A program made the position numbers and the translations under genes. From Hepsetus odoe (lineage: Eukaryota; Chordata; Actinopteri; Characiformes; Hepsetidae): a stretch of 64,000 nucleotides of DNA. Shown in pieces: positions 24,801 to 37,001 of this stretch; positions within the stretch are counted from its first letter, which is position 1, and each line of letters begins with the position of its first letter. The notes beneath the pieces were generated by a model that saw only the letters and a list, made by a program, of their open reading frames with translations, did no database searches and was not told the DNA's origin. Where the stretch lies: NCBI GenBank assembly GCA_017165825.1, contig CM029376.1, positions 18,082,833 to 18,146,832 of the forward strand, read 5' to 3'.

Positions 24801-26119
24801 CAATAATTTATTTGGAATTCCTGGCACATGTGCTCCTCAACAATGCTCATAAACATAATCAATCTGTTCTGGGTTTCTCCTGACAATTTCCTGCAAATTA
24901 ACCAAGTGATAAATGCTAAAATGTGGACTCATGCATTCAGAGGAAGGTCGCTTTTTGAAACACAATGCGAAAAGAAATCAGAATGATTGAGCAACGAATC
25001 TCTCTTCAGAGGAAGCCAAGTTCAGTTTATTCGTGATCTGACTGATCCCAAGCCAAAGACAAAGCCCATGATTATGAAGCTATGGATGCACAGAGACACA
25101 ACTGGCAGTGATTAGCATGTGTTTCAGAAGATCTCTTCGTTGCATGACCTGCCGGTCACTGCACATGCTCAGTGAGAGACAGGGCCAGTGAGGAAGTCAG
25201 AGGGGCCTGAGACTCGAGACAGTCCTCTTTCAGCACCTGATCTGCTTCGCTGCAGCTGCACCTTTTGGGGAGTGCAGCATATCCATCCTGTTTTCTGGCT
25301 TTGAGCAGACTCAAGAAACAGTCCAGAGTCTGTAAAGAAGGGCTGAAGAAAAATGCTTCCTTGGTGACTTTGTCATGAAATGTAAAGGCTTATCAATAAT
25401 AATAATAAAAAAGCAAAAGAACTCTAAGTTACAGTAATTCACTTGTGAAGTGTAAAAATTGTACACACTCAAAAAACCCCACAAAAAACTTTCAAGGTTG
25501 GGCTATCCATAAGCACAGTTGGTTTCACTCCACACAACCTCAACTCTTTTACTGCTGAAAAAACAGATATGATATGATAAAACAGATATGAAGATATGAA
25601 CAAAATACAAAGCTCCACTTTTCCCAATACAACTTAATCTAGGGAGCTTTTAAATCTCATTTATAGTGCACATCTGGGCCATATGGATCATGTTGGGCAT
25701 TTGAGGGTGCATTTATGCTCTTTGTACTTGAGGGACAAAAAATTCACCCAGGCTATAGCCCTTTTTCTGACAATGTTTTTCTTTCTTTTCTATTAAACTT
25801 GAAGAATGAATTGCAGTGGCTGGCACCTCCATACTGATGAGTACTACCCTGGATACTGCCTCAATGGGATGGGGGATATCAGAATTCCTGATGCTCCTTT
25901 ACAAATGGGCTTGTGGTCTGTGGTATTGGCTTGAACAAGGCCGTTCCACATACATATTACGTCCAAGGGTAAGATTTCGCTCCCTTCTAAATTTGCTTTT
26001 ATCTCTGAAAAATGTACGTTTTGATTTTCAGCCCCTGACAGGGACTTCAGTTGGCTGGTAAGGGATGGAGATGTGGAGGAGTGTACATCCTGGTCTATAA
26101 AAAGGGACAGAAATTAAGC
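21898..26119. other. Non-coding sequence, mostly featureless
   Basis: About 4.2 kb with no recognised exon or complete repeat. 22860-23000 is more complex (gtcgctgggagattttaggg, gccatggagatatg) and might be regulatory. A GC-balanced stretch is at 25030-25290. Elsewhere AT-rich. Confidence 0.4.
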
Positions 26120-26480
26120 CCCAATAAAAAGTCCTTCATTTAGACTGTCAAGGCTGTCAAGACTGCAGCGCTTGGCCACATCAAACGTGTGTTTGCCTTG
26201 TCCTTTGGCAGGCTAGCGTTGCCAGGATACAGCTCGGTTTTGCCAGAGCTCCCCTAAATATTAATCTTAAGTGTTTTGCAAATCCCCTATCAGCATCTCG
26301 GAACTGCTGACAGCTTCGTCGAGCACACATTTCCTGGGAAAATGGAGGGAGGGAAAAGAGCTGTGGTTTTAAGGCTCCTGACTAAGAGCATCTGCTCCAG
26401 ATCTGTTTTTATTTTCCTCATTAGGCTCACTTCTCCTGCATGGGAATGGCTGCTGCTCCTCTTTAACTGTTGCTGACCAT
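26120..26480. promoter_or_regulatory. Candidate conserved non-coding element
   Basis: Non-repetitive, GC-balanced sequence with homeodomain/GATA-like words (aaatattaatcttaag, gcagcgcttggccacatcaa, cctatcagcat). A 66-codon frame is present but has no splice signals or domain. The regulatory role is inferred from composition only. Confidence 0.3.
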
Positions 26481-26819
26481 GCGGCAGGATAACCAAAGCT
26501 GCCGTGAGAGGATTTCCAAGTCAGAACTGCTTATCACCTCCATCAAACTTTCTTCAAAGATTAGGATCTCTGGGAAATATCACTGATCCAAAATATCACA
26601 AATGTTGATTACAATTTTCCTCATTTTTGGGGGGTTCCAGGTAAACTGACCTACTTAGTGGTAGTACCCTTTATACAAATATGATATTCATAAGTATAAG
26701 GGGTTTAATCTGAACCTTTCAAAACATGATACATGACTGAACCTTTTTAAAAGTTCTACAATGGAAGGTTTTCTTAAATAGTTCTTGCCTAACAACCTTT
26801 TAGTGTATTTCTAAATGGA
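26481..26819. other. AT-rich sequence; possible palindromic MITE remnant
   Basis: Words such as ctgaacctttcaaa, ctgaacctttttaaaagttc and atggaaggttttc recall the fish repeats rich in 'gaacctttt/aaaaggttc'. No clear ends. Confidence 0.2.
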
Positions 26820-27240
26820 ATAGGCTTGATTCGAATCCAATCATATTCATTCCCATTCGCACACAACAAACTGCTACAACCTCCAGCATCAGTGTTTCCT
26901 AACCGCCCAACAGAATGGAGGTCTTTAAGATTCCCCTCGAGTCTCACGCTTCTTAATACATCTGTCAGATCTTGTCAGGCCATGTATGACAAGGCAGCTC
27001 TTTCAGGCAGTAAAGTGCAATAATGTTCTGCAATTCCTCATATCCGCCTCTAATCTTAGCTAATGAAATTGCCATCCGACACCACATTTGAAGAGGACTC
27101 CACGACGAGACAGTCCGTAATTGCCTGGATAGAGGCGCTTTCCCCAGAGTCCCATCCATCATCTAATGTAGTTATTGCACTCGCACACAGCAGACTCTGC
27201 CTGCTTTCATTGCTTTTTCTTCATAATGTTAATTTTTGTA
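26820..27240. promoter_or_regulatory. Candidate conserved non-coding element
   Basis: Complex, non-repetitive sequence including gatcttgtcaggccatgtat (26969), cctctaatcttagctaatga (27049) and gtaattgcctggatagaggc (27117). Small reading frames on both strands have no splice context. Confidence 0.3.
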
Positions 27241-27869
27241 AATAAATAAAACAAATGAAAACATCAGCAGTTACATTCTCTCAAATATAAACTCTAAGCG
27301 CAATGCGAAACTCATTCTTTACAGCCTTTCTTATTTTGAGTAAAATAATATGAAAGATTTTATAGACTTGCTGTCTTGTCAGAAGGCAATGTGGATGCTT
27401 TGAGGAGATGAAGCCTGCATCTTATATTTATGACGGAAGTGTTCTTTCATCGACTCTTAAAACAAGTCCTCAGCTCTGGAAAAACAAACTTTTGACGTTA
27501 GTTTCCCTGTTATTATGTGAGCACCACAGGCCAAATAAAACATACCTTTGACCTTTCTTTCTTTGCCTGAGGTCAAAAGGTAAGTGAGTATACAGTTGCT
27601 ACACTTTCTATTAGACATTGATGTTTGAGGAGTGCACTTTATTGATAAAGTATGGTTTTTCTGTGAGAACCTCCTTAGTAGAGAGGGTCTCAGCAATTTA
27701 TGCTCCAAGTTGGGAGGAGGATAAGGGGGAGGGGGAGAGAAGGAGAATGCACAACCGAACAGACGCTACACATGTGTCTTTACGCTGGAGGCTTGTAGCT
27801 GTTTTAAAAGCATTCTGAACCGATTTTGGGGATATCGTAAAGCAAAGGATAAATTTGTACCCCTGTCAA
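27241..27869. other. Non-coding sequence, no clear feature
   Basis: AT-rich, with a G/A-rich stretch at 27709-27745. No element recognised. Confidence 0.4.
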
Positions 27870-28050
27870 GAAGTGCTCTGCACTGAGTGGTTCCCTGTGG
27901 GATCAGTCAGGAATGCCATATATCCAAATATGATTGGTGCTGCTTTAGCATGCACCACATACGCATGGCATCATTAGGGTGCCACAGGAAATCACCGGGC
28001 CTTTGCCTCTGCTATCATTCTGACATCTTACAGTGTATTTGAAATAATAG
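27870..28050. promoter_or_regulatory. Candidate conserved non-coding element
   Basis: Complex block with ccatatatccaaatatgatt (27915), tttagcatgcaccacatacg (27942) and accgggcctttgcctctgct (27994). Less AT-rich than its flanks and without repeats. Confidence 0.3.
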
Positions 28051-28359
28051 AGATCTATGTGGCGAGAAGGATATTTAACATGTGTCTTCTGAATATTCTG
28101 TTCACTCAAAGTTTCTTTGAAATTTGTTAATATTCATATGACCCATATTTCTCTCATCTCTCCATGGTGCAGACTTGAACATCCTCCAAATAAACCTTGG
28201 CATTCGTACATAGCAGAACTGCCACAATGTATTGCTTGGCCATGATAGATACTACTAATACATGGACCTTGTGCACAAATCTGCATGTCGTGTCCAATTG
28301 CAGTAGTGCATGCATTTATTCTTTCTGTTAACACGCAACCAGTAACTCAAAGTAGACTT

Positions 28360-28890
28360 TGCACTCCCCCACTTGGAGCTCACTGGCTGACAGTCACACC
28401 ATTTGTTATTCGCCGCTTATCCCACTAATAAGCATCCACGTGTGATCTCCAGCATGTGCTCCATCTGTAAATAGATCAATAAGCTATTTGCATTCCTTCG
28501 AGGTGCAAATGGTATGCCACCCCGGATCTCATTGTGCTTGGAGAGATTAGCCAAACTTGAGCTATGCCATTAAATTACATGGTGTGAAAATGGGTTCCTT
28601 TGAGGTTCAGATGGCTGAAGGAGGCTTGAGTGTCATGGGGGTCCACTGCCATAGTGATGCCCTGTGATCCATCCTTGGCCCAGAGCAATAAAACTCGGGT
28701 TTCTACTGTACCTGCCAGCTGAGCATCTTACGATGTTTGAAACATAAAAAGCGTAAAATTCCAAAGGAGCCCCTCTCAAAGGCTTTAACCATCCATTATG
28801 ACATCAGAGCCCTCTGATGTAAACAAGCATGAAAGCTCTCTTGAGAAAAGTGAGCTTTTACAGTGTGCACAGCTCTGGCACCGCCAGTGA
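28360..28890. promoter_or_regulatory. Candidate conserved non-coding cluster
   Basis: About 500 bases of even composition with no simple repeats. Candidate factor-binding words include ctatttgcattcc (28483, octamer-like), cattaaattacatgg (28568, homeodomain-like) and tgtaaacaagc (28819, forkhead-like), and a perfect 20-base palindrome is at 28801-28820. Such clustering is typical of enhancers near developmental genes; conservation has not been tested. Confidence 0.35.
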
Positions 28891-29688
28891 ACCAGGCAGG
28901 GAGGGATAGATCACACAGAATGGCAGCTGCTGCTCCCTTGATGTTTAACATCTTATCCTGCATACTGCCAATGGAGATATACGTTATCTACATGCACCCA
29001 CATCTGTATTCCTACCAAGTTCTTTCACTGATGTTAGATACTGGGGGGAAAAATCAATAAATGTTGCAAATGTTGTGGAGAAGTGGTGGGTTGGAGGAGG
29101 GAGAAATGTTTATCGCTTTAGATAACGTTACAGTGAACATAAATGCAAATAAACTATACTGCAGACATTTCTTTGTTGAAATGGCTGTTAAGAAAATTGC
29201 AACAGAAGCCAAAATAAACAAAGGGCATTATTGAAACTGATCAACCCCACTTGACCTCAATTTTTCCACTACACGTATCTTTGTAGGGCTGAAAGGTTAT
29301 AAACAGTTTGCTGCATACAAAAATGTATTGGTTAAAATGGTAAACCATTATGATGCCGTATGTTAAGTTAGTATGATATGTTAAGGTGCAAACAGTTGCC
29401 CAGTGTTTATTGACCTAGTTTGTACTATACAAACTGACATTATTAATGGATGTTCAACAGGTTTTCTATAAAGCATATACACATTAGTGAGATATCATGC
29501 CATGTTTGCTGATGGATTTATTTGTTCTTCACAGGTATGTTAATTCATTTGCTTGTTCTGAAAACTCCACAACAACAGCACTCTGAGCTTGATGGATTGG
29601 TTATTTGATAAACTGTTTGACAGTTTCTTTATTGCCAGAAAATATGTCAGTGGTAATAGTTTGCTGTGCGTTAGGATGTAATACAGCT
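28891..29688. other. Non-coding sequence, no clear feature
   Basis: No exon or mobile element is recognised. AT-rich from about 29050. Confidence 0.45.
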
Positions 29689-29878
29689 GGTTTTCTAGTG
29701 GTAGGGTACTTGCCTTCGGGCCTATGGCTCAAGAGGTCCCAGGTTCGAATCCCACCTCTAGCACTACCACCACTGGGTCCCTGAGCAAGACCCTTAACCC
29801 TGAGTTGCTCCAGGGTGACTGTCCCTGTAATTAGGGCACTCTGGATAAGAGCGTCTGCTAAATGCCGCAAATGTAAAA
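29689..29878 (+). mobile_element. tRNA-derived SINE, family B, with L2-type tail
   Basis: A different SINE from family A. The tRNA-like head has ttttctagtggtagggtac as A box and ggttcgaatcc at 29742-29752 as B box. The body contains actgggtccctgagcaagac and ccctgagttgctccaggg. It ends in ctctggataagagcgtctgc (29839-29858) and taaatgcc, the 3' tail shared by fish SINEs that are copied by L2-clade LINEs. A second copy is at 33046-33256. Confidence 0.9.
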
Positions 29879-31365
29879 ACGCAAATATAACAGAACAACT
29901 TGACATCAAACTATAAATTCAGCAGTGCACTTTCATATAAGCCTTTCATATAGGCTTGTTCTACTAAAAAGAGTTCAATGACCTTGTCACAGTAGAAGAT
30001 GCCTTTGAAACATCTAAGCATCTTAGTATTCATGGATCTATAGCATCTTCCTGAAGAAAGTAATGGAAAGCTAAAGATTTTCTTAAGAGCACGCTGAATA
30101 TAAATATAATAAACTGAATGAAGTCGCTATGAATGAAGAAATGTGTGGGGGGACCTGAGGTTGAAACTGGCCATTTTTAAGGGAACTGGTCAGGAAGACT
30201 GTGTGTAATGCTAATGAAGAGACTTAATCTAGCACTGGACTGAGGAGATTGACTATGATGTGAGAATCACTGCAATATGGCTATCTTTGATGTATAGTTA
30301 TTGCCATGGAGTACAAATGGCATCAGGATGTTTTGACTACTATAGAGCATTTCTAAAAGAGCAAGATAAGTCTTCATCAATCTCAATCATCTGCATGAAA
30401 CCAAACCCTGCCATTTTTTTTTCTTCTCTTGGCCTGGCAATACATATAATCTCATGCAGAAAAAGCTCAGTGAAACAGACCCATCATTCTCTGGATTAAT
30501 TATTGTCAGGAGCTATGTGATGACTTGTTCCATATGCACAGATCACTCTTTCTATAGTCTCCATTTTCTGCACTTGGCCATTTTCTTAAGCCACATAGTC
30601 AGTTCTGGGTCATGGGTCAAGAGACTCTTCATCATTTAGCATGTGTTACTGCATTGTCGTGGAATGCTGTATCATAACAGCTTTCTTTAATTTACTTTCC
30701 TTTACTATTTCACAATCGCCATTTGACCAGTTCATATATCATTTAGTCATAAGCTGTTATTCAGATGAATTTCGATGAATGTAAAAGATGCACATCTCAT
30801 AATAACAAGAAACAAACACCAATTACTTACACGAAAGTCTAATGCTGTTATGTCTTTTCTTCCTTACATGCACAAATCAGTGCAAGACTGAGTTGACATG
30901 TGTAGCTTGTGCTTGTTGTTCCTTCTTAACTTAAGCCTTTGGATTATTATGTTTATATAAGCTTAGAGAAGATGGATTTTTGCAAATGGAATGTTTTATT
31001 ACTTTGTCCAATCAACAATCATTAAAAAAGAAAAAAAAACATGAGCTTTTTGTGCATATGGCAGTAGTTCAGTTAATTTCCTCTTTGTTATAAAGAGAAT
31101 ATTGACTATGTTATAAAACAGGCCGCCCTGTCCACTGAGGAATTTACTCTAATTGCTGCCATTGGCAGGCACACCGCATGCTTGGTTTTGATCTGAACAG
31201 GGGTGGAGCATCTACCATGACAACCTTTCAACCTCAGCCTCCTTTTTTGCCAACACTTTAGAACAGGAGTGTCCACTTCCAGCATTGGAGGGTGAATTTC
31301 CTAGTTAAACACACCTGACTCAACAATTTATTTGTTTCTTTAAAAAATTATGGACAGACAAACAG
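29879..31365. other. Non-coding sequence, no clear feature
   Basis: About 1.5 kb without recognised exon or repeat. AT-rich. Confidence 0.45.
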
Positions 31366-32222
31366 GTACACATTTTATTTTATATTAAACCACTGGTAGG
31401 TAAAGTAAATAATATTGATTATATCATTACAATGGCAGTAGCCCATGGGTGGGACAAATAAGGAAGAAGCCAAATAGTGAGCTCTTGAAGTTTTGGAAGC
31501 AGGACAAATGTAAAAATGGGCAAATGTAAGAACTGATTTACTTTGTCATGGGTAAAATTATAATGGCAATAAGTTAGATCTTCTCCAGAATGGGGGGTTC
31601 TGAAGATGACCCCAGAGTGCCAATGTGTAGTACCTATCAATGGTGATCCATGGATAGACAACTGGCAAACCAGTGACAAGGTCAAGGGCATCCATGGCTC
31701 ACTGATGCACATGGAAACAATGGCTAGACCTGTCTGGTCTGATCACAACACTTCTAGCTACTGCAGCAAAATTGGCCTTGTGCGTGTGTTGCTTACCTTG
31801 AAAAGCGATGGTACTTTGATGCACTATGGGAAGGCAAGTGGCAAAGGGAAGTGTGATGCACTGGGGACTGTTCGGTTGCCAACAGAATTCCCTAATGAAA
31901 GTGGAGAATTAAGCAGAATGATGTCCTTTTCCACACTGTCCAATTGCTCTTAAATTGTTTGGCAAGCATAATAATTTCAAGGTGTTGACTTGTTCAATCT
32001 GATTGAATTCTTGTGGGATGTGCTGGACAAACTTCTCCTTGTATCCACGGGGGCTTTACCATCTCAGTGCCAGATATCACATATGCTCATGCTACCAAAA
32101 CTCAAACATGTTTAGGGGTCCATTTCTAAACCCCTAAACATGTTTGGGTTTTGGTAGCATGAGCAGGATTTACACAATATTAAGCAGTTTTTAATGTTTT
32201 GGTTGATCAGGGTTGATCAGTG
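31366..32222 (+). mobile_element. Tc1-like element (TGTTGTGGCT end family), copy 2, both ends present
   Basis: Same family as 20935-21897, opposite orientation. The left end is tatattaaaccactgg (31381) followed by the family's 5' leader gattatatcattacaatggc (31417). The right end is ttaatgttttggttgatcag (32190), a partial repeat of itself and tgta. In between, the transposase order can be followed on the plus strand: helix-turn-helix start (31470-31640), core (31640-31870) and the C-terminal EFLWDVLDKL-like block (31990-32040). Frameshifts and deletions inactivate it. Near the 3' end the normal sequence is replaced by an inverted duplication (see 32084-32165). Confidence 0.85.
32084..32165. 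repeat. Foldback: 36-bp inverted repeat with 10-base loop
   Basis: Arm 1 is 32084-32119 and arm 2 is 32130-32165, complementary at 35 of 36 positions (one mismatch near position 32102/32147), loop 32120-32129. Arm 2 and what follows (gtttttggtagcatgagc-type words leading to acacaatattaagcag) correspond to the normal Tc1 3' end, so arm 1 looks like an inverted copy of it that replaced the adjoining transposon sequence. The DNA could form a strong hairpin or cruciform. Confidence 0.95.
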
Positions 32223-33045
32223 TATTTCCTAGGCCCTAGATGACTTCCTGCTTTGGACAGCTATGTATGTAATATAAAGTAGTGGATTTCTTCTGTGCTT
32301 TGTAATTGAACATGCAGACTGGGCCCGGCCATCGCACACGTTGCTAGGTAAAGTGAGGAAAATCACGGCTACTCGTCCTTGTACCATTCCTGGGGAATGG
32401 GAGCGCAGCTCACTGCTGATAGATGGATGGCTGGGCTGGGGCCAGCGTTCCGGATAGGAATGGCTTCCCGGCACTGGGATAGGATCCCAGAATGCTCTGT
32501 AAAACAGTCACAGCTGCTGCGTCAGTCACCTGAGCATTCTTTCTCTTTTTTCATCAAACAGAGGCTACCAAACTCTGAGCATCCAAGCTGACCAATTGAT
32601 TTGAAGTCCCACCTGACAATCCCATTCTTTTCATATTGTCTTTTGTGGTCAGTGCCGAAACACACAGCAGAGGAGGGGAAATTCAAGAGTGTTGCAAAAG
32701 TGCAAGAGTGTTTGTGCTTTTTTGTATTAGAACTTAAAATAAGCCATTAAGAGTCAGTCTGGCAGAAACAATAGCTGATGAGGTGAAACATGTCCTCCAG
32801 GAGAGTTACTCCATAAGGATATGCAAATCATATTATTGCAGTTCTTTGTGAGGAACTTATCCTCATGTTAACATGAACAATGGTAATATGACGGCTTTAT
32901 GGCAATGGTTTATTGAAAACATTCCATGTCTATTATTTCAACAAAAACATGTAAAGAAAGCCCACCCAAATTCAAACTTGCCAAAATATTATCCTTAAGG
33001 AAACATTTTTTTTTTCTTTTAAATATTTTAATATGTCAGGTGATA
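32223..33045. other. Non-coding sequence; complex block at 32300-32520
   Basis: 32300-32520 is GC-richer (actgggcccggccatcgcac, gggctggggccagcgttccg) and might be regulatory. The rest is AT-rich. No exon recognised. Confidence 0.4.
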
Positions 33046-33256
33046 TGGCAGTGGTCTAGTGGTAGGATACTTACCTATGGATCTATGGCTCAGGAGGTCC
33101 CAGGTTCAAATCCCACCTCTGGCACTAGCACCACTGGGTCCCTGAGCAAGACCCTTAACCCTGAGTTGCTCCAGGGGGACTGTACCTATAATTAGGACAT
33201 GGAAGTCGCTCTGGATAAGAGCGTCTGTTAAATGCCACAAATGTAAATGTAAATGA
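33046..33256 (+). mobile_element. tRNA-derived SINE, family B, second copy
   Basis: Matches the 29689 copy over its whole length: agtggtctagtggtagg (A box), ggttcaaatcc at 33103-33113 (B box), actgggtccctgagcaagac, and the tail ctctggataagagcgtctgt (33209-33228). Ends in atgtaa repeats (33241-33256) typical of the tail. A (CA)n tract of 12 units follows directly at 33257-33280. Confidence 0.9.
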
Positions 33257-33280
33257 TACACACACACACACACACACACA
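33257..33280. repeat. (CA)n microsatellite
   Basis: Twelve CA units growing out of the SINE tail, the usual origin of many fish microsatellites. Confidence 0.9.
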
Positions 33281-33317
33281 AATACACAAACACATGCATA
33301 CATATATTACTCACATG

Positions 33318-33571
33318 CTGCCACGGGGCCTAGTGGTTAGGGAGTTGGCCACAGGATCGGAAGATTGTGAGTTCAAATCCCTTACCAGTAGGTTGCCCTG
33401 AGGTACCCTTGAGTAAGGTACTGTCCCCGTCACTGCTTCCCTGACGCTTTCATAGCTGCCCCCTGCTGAACGGTGTTTGTGTGCATGGGTTAAATGCAGA
33501 GGTCCAATTTCATTGTGGTTCACTGTGTGATGTGACCTCACAATGACAAGAATAGTCACTTTCACTTTCAT
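33318..33571 (+). mobile_element. tRNA-derived SINE, family A, full length
   Basis: Head gccacggggcctagtggtta, B box agttcaaatcc (33370-33380), then ccagtaggttgccctgaggt and ttaaatgcagaggtccaatt, ending in caatgacaagaatagtcact plus ttcact units. Same family as 1890-2143 and the best preserved copy besides it. Confidence 0.9.
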
Positions 33572-33714
33572 ATATTTATATGTAGAGAGTGAGTGAAACT
33601 CCAGACATTGTAATTTAGGAAAGAGGCCACTCATTTGCAAGACATTGTGCTGTCAATATTAAACTGTCTCTGACTCAAAGTACAACGGATGAAACAGATG
33701 TTATCTCATTCAAG

Positions 33715-33760
33715 TTTTTTCTTTCTTTCTTTCTTTCTTTCTTCTCTCTCTCTCCTTATA

Positions 33761-33793
<33 letters not shown>
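33715..33793. repeat. (CTTT)n and (CA)n microsatellites
   Basis: CTTT repeats at 33715-33743, a CT run, then (CA)n of 16 units at 33762-33793. A short GT repeat is at 33991-34016. Confidence 0.93.
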
Positions 33794-33795
<2 letters not shown>

Positions 33796-34691
33796 TCCTC
33801 TGCTCTCTTGAGGAAATGACTCTATGTCTTCGCTGACTACTTAAATGATGATGTCTAAATCCACACAGCTGCCATTCCTGATACACTGCACAAGCCAGTA
33901 GGACAGTTTAACTTTCAGACCCTCAGACCCTCTTCAGCTCTCCCAACAGAGCAGCCCATGGAGAATTTATCTGTGTGCATGTGTGCTAGTGTGTGTGTGT
34001 GTGTGTGTCTGTGTGTGAGATTAATTTGAACTGATTTAAGAAGTTATGAACAAATTCACCATCTCACATCCTGTAGTGAACATGTGAAAAACATAGCTGA
34101 CAGTAACATATGCACTCACATACGCGTACACACACCATTGCTTTAACGTTTTGGTAATACATTACATTGTGCTTACAGTGCTTCAAATACATTTTTTGGT
34201 CAAACACATGGAAACTACATGGTTATTGGTACATTTAGTACATTTAAACACTTCTCTTGACCTTTAGTTAGTTCACACCTAAAATAAAGAATTCCTTAAG
34301 AATTCATGTACAGAAAATAAAACATTTTATTAAGGATAATTAACAAAACTGAATGAGTCACAATAATTAGGACTGAAGCATTTCTCCATTTTAATTTTCA
34401 CTTTCCCCCTGAACTTTCCTTATCACTGTAGTACAAATATGAAATATGAAGTAAGAAAGCAAGAGACAAGTTTCCTCTGTCATTATGGGAAAACTGGAGA
34501 AACTGCTCACAAACAAAATGAGACAAAACTGCACAGATCTTCCTAAATCAGATAACAGACATGAGCAAATAGCCTGGAATGGCCATATCAAAAGTAAGAG
34601 CACACAGTAAAGTTGTTATGAATTGTTATGAATCAGCCTGGAAGAGGACATTTATTTTACATGACAGACACATTTTGAGTTCACTGTCCAA

Positions 34692-34905
34692 ATGAAAGTG
34701 AAAAAAAATGAAAGTGACTATTCTTGTCATTGTGAGTACACAGCACAGCACACAGTGAACCACAACGAAACTGGACCTCTGCATCTAACCCATGCACACA
34801 AACACACACCATGCAGCAGGGGGGGCTATGAAAGTGCCCGGGGAGCAGTGACGGGGACAGTACCTTGCTCAAGGGTACCTCAGGGTAACCACTAGGCCAC
34901 TGCTG
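34692..34905 (-). mobile_element. tRNA-derived SINE, family A, with internal deletion
   Basis: On the minus strand: head cagcagtggcctagtggtta, then directly ccctgaggtacccttgagca. The B box and ~50 bases are missing at the join near 34888. The rest (gtccccgtcactgctccccg, catgggttagatgcagaggt, caatgacaagaatagtcact) is typical. Without a B box it could not be transcribed by polymerase III. Confidence 0.88.
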
Positions 34906-36878
34906 AGACAAGAATACAGGAATCTGGCAACAAAAAATGAGTGTAGCATTAAAGGAAGAGCCTCATTCCTTCTGTTAAATATGGTGGAGTCTGTTTTCCT
35001 CCAAAGACTCCTTAGCCTTGCCTTAGCCATGCAACAGACTTTTTGTTTTTTATTTTCTTTCTGCCCTCTGTTACAAGTTCTATGGAGTTTTATTAGCTCA
35101 ACCCTTTCCTTTAACCAACTGAAAAAAAAAATTAGTTGACTTTTTCAGATGTAAACCAATTAAACAATAGCTTTTTTATAAACCACTTCAGAAAGTCAGA
35201 ATAATTCTGTTTGTCTTGGCATTGTGGATAACTTCTAATGTGTCTTGTTTATGTCTGTGTTTTTCTCAGATTTTTGCCTTGAAAACATATGAAACACACA
35301 CACACACACACACACACTTAACCCGCACCATGGTCTAATTTGGTTTATTGGCTCAGTAGGTGGCAGGTCTCCAAACATAATATGTTTCCTCAGAATGAGT
35401 GCAGAAGACTTGAGCAGGTTGGGGGAAATGTGAGAAGGCTGTAAAACTTGAAAAAGTGAGAATGAGTCTGGCCCTCGCACCACAAAGAAGCTGTGTCCTT
35501 AACGGATTAGAGTGTAATAAAAGTAGGCAAACCCAGGTTGCTGCCCTCCTCAACCATGAAATGCCATGTTCTCTGGATTTTTCCTGTTTTCTTGGTTAAC
35601 TCTCCACCTTAAGCACAGCCTGCTGAAAGAATCCGGCACCAAGTGTAGAGACCAGCTTTTGTCACACTAGCAACTGTAAGCAGTAATTCCAGGAGTCGTG
35701 TAGGGCTGCTGAGTGTGTTAACTTTAAAAAAACAGATTCCTATGTGACACCTAAGGGACAGCTAATTACACTTCAGTCTAATTTATCCGTCAATACTTTT
35801 TTTTCTCTCACCATATAACTTCATACATTTACAAAACACTTACTTTGCTTCTTCATAAAACCAGGTTCATAGTTCAGTCTTTGAGCCAGGAAACCCCACA
35901 CACGTCTGTTTCCTGGAGACTTGGCAAACAGAAAGTTTGGGTCATATGCTCATTGTCCCTGTTTCTTTTCTTGGCAGCTTATTAGCACAACGGCGATCCC
36001 AAAGAAGCACATTCAGTCACGATAGCTGCCTCTGGCCAGGAGCCATGCATTTTAGCAAAGTCTATGTATAACCTGTCAAAGTGTGCATACCTCTTAATAA
36101 TGTAAACCTGAGCCATAGACTGATGACTGGCCCAGCCAGAGGGACACAGCAAACTTCATCAGCTCTTTCCTTTTCATCTCCCAGCCTCAGCTGCTCTTCT
36201 GGGTCATACCGCTCACCATTTTCCATCCTTTCAGATGGACTGGCAATTTAAAGGAAATGTGATTGTGATCGGAACTGTGATTCCCTCTTCTTGTTTCTTT
36301 GTTACACTATTTGTTTCAGTGGAATAACACTAAATTGTTTGTCTGCATCTGTCTATGGCTATCATTGTCTAGCTGTATAGAACAGTGTATATATGTTCAG
36401 CAATGGTATAATGTATAAAAACCAAAAAACTTTATGCTTACAGCAGCAATACACACACACACACACACACTCACACATGCACCGTGCTGTATTTCAGTGT
36501 CTCCTGTTACTCTTTTAATGGGGAATTTGAGCTAGTGTGGAGGCGTTAGGGCTAAGGCTGTCTCTACATATGATCAGGCGCAACTAATACAGCTCACAAC
36601 TGTGCATGTGGAGCACTGCAGTCTTCGCGCATAGCACTGCCAAAACAGGTGCTCTCTGACTGCAACCCACCAGATGTCCCACACTGCCACTGTGGCAACG
36701 GCCCTGTCGCAATATCCCTGCAGGGAAACAATGCGTGAAGCCCAGCCAAGGTGGTCCAACATGGGGTTTTGTGATAAGGATATAATGTCCATGTGTGTGT
36801 TTATGTCTGTGTATTTGGGGCACTGGTTGGGGGGGGGTGCTTTTATGTGTATATGTATGTGACATTTGCTGCTAACCT
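34906..36878. other. Non-coding sequence with short CA repeats
   Basis: (CA)n at 35293-35317 and 36450-36470. 35980-36240 and 36545-36780 are more complex than the flanks. No exon or mobile element recognised. Confidence 0.4.

Positions 36879-37001
<123 letters not shown>

Noticed and set aside
31606..31953. 115-codon plus-strand frame
   Set aside because: It is the decayed, frameshifted transposase of the Tc1-like element at 31366-32222, not a host gene.
33106..33303. Similar reading frames at 29601-29909 and 33106-33303 suggesting a small gene family
   Set aside because: Both are antisense translations of the family B SINE.
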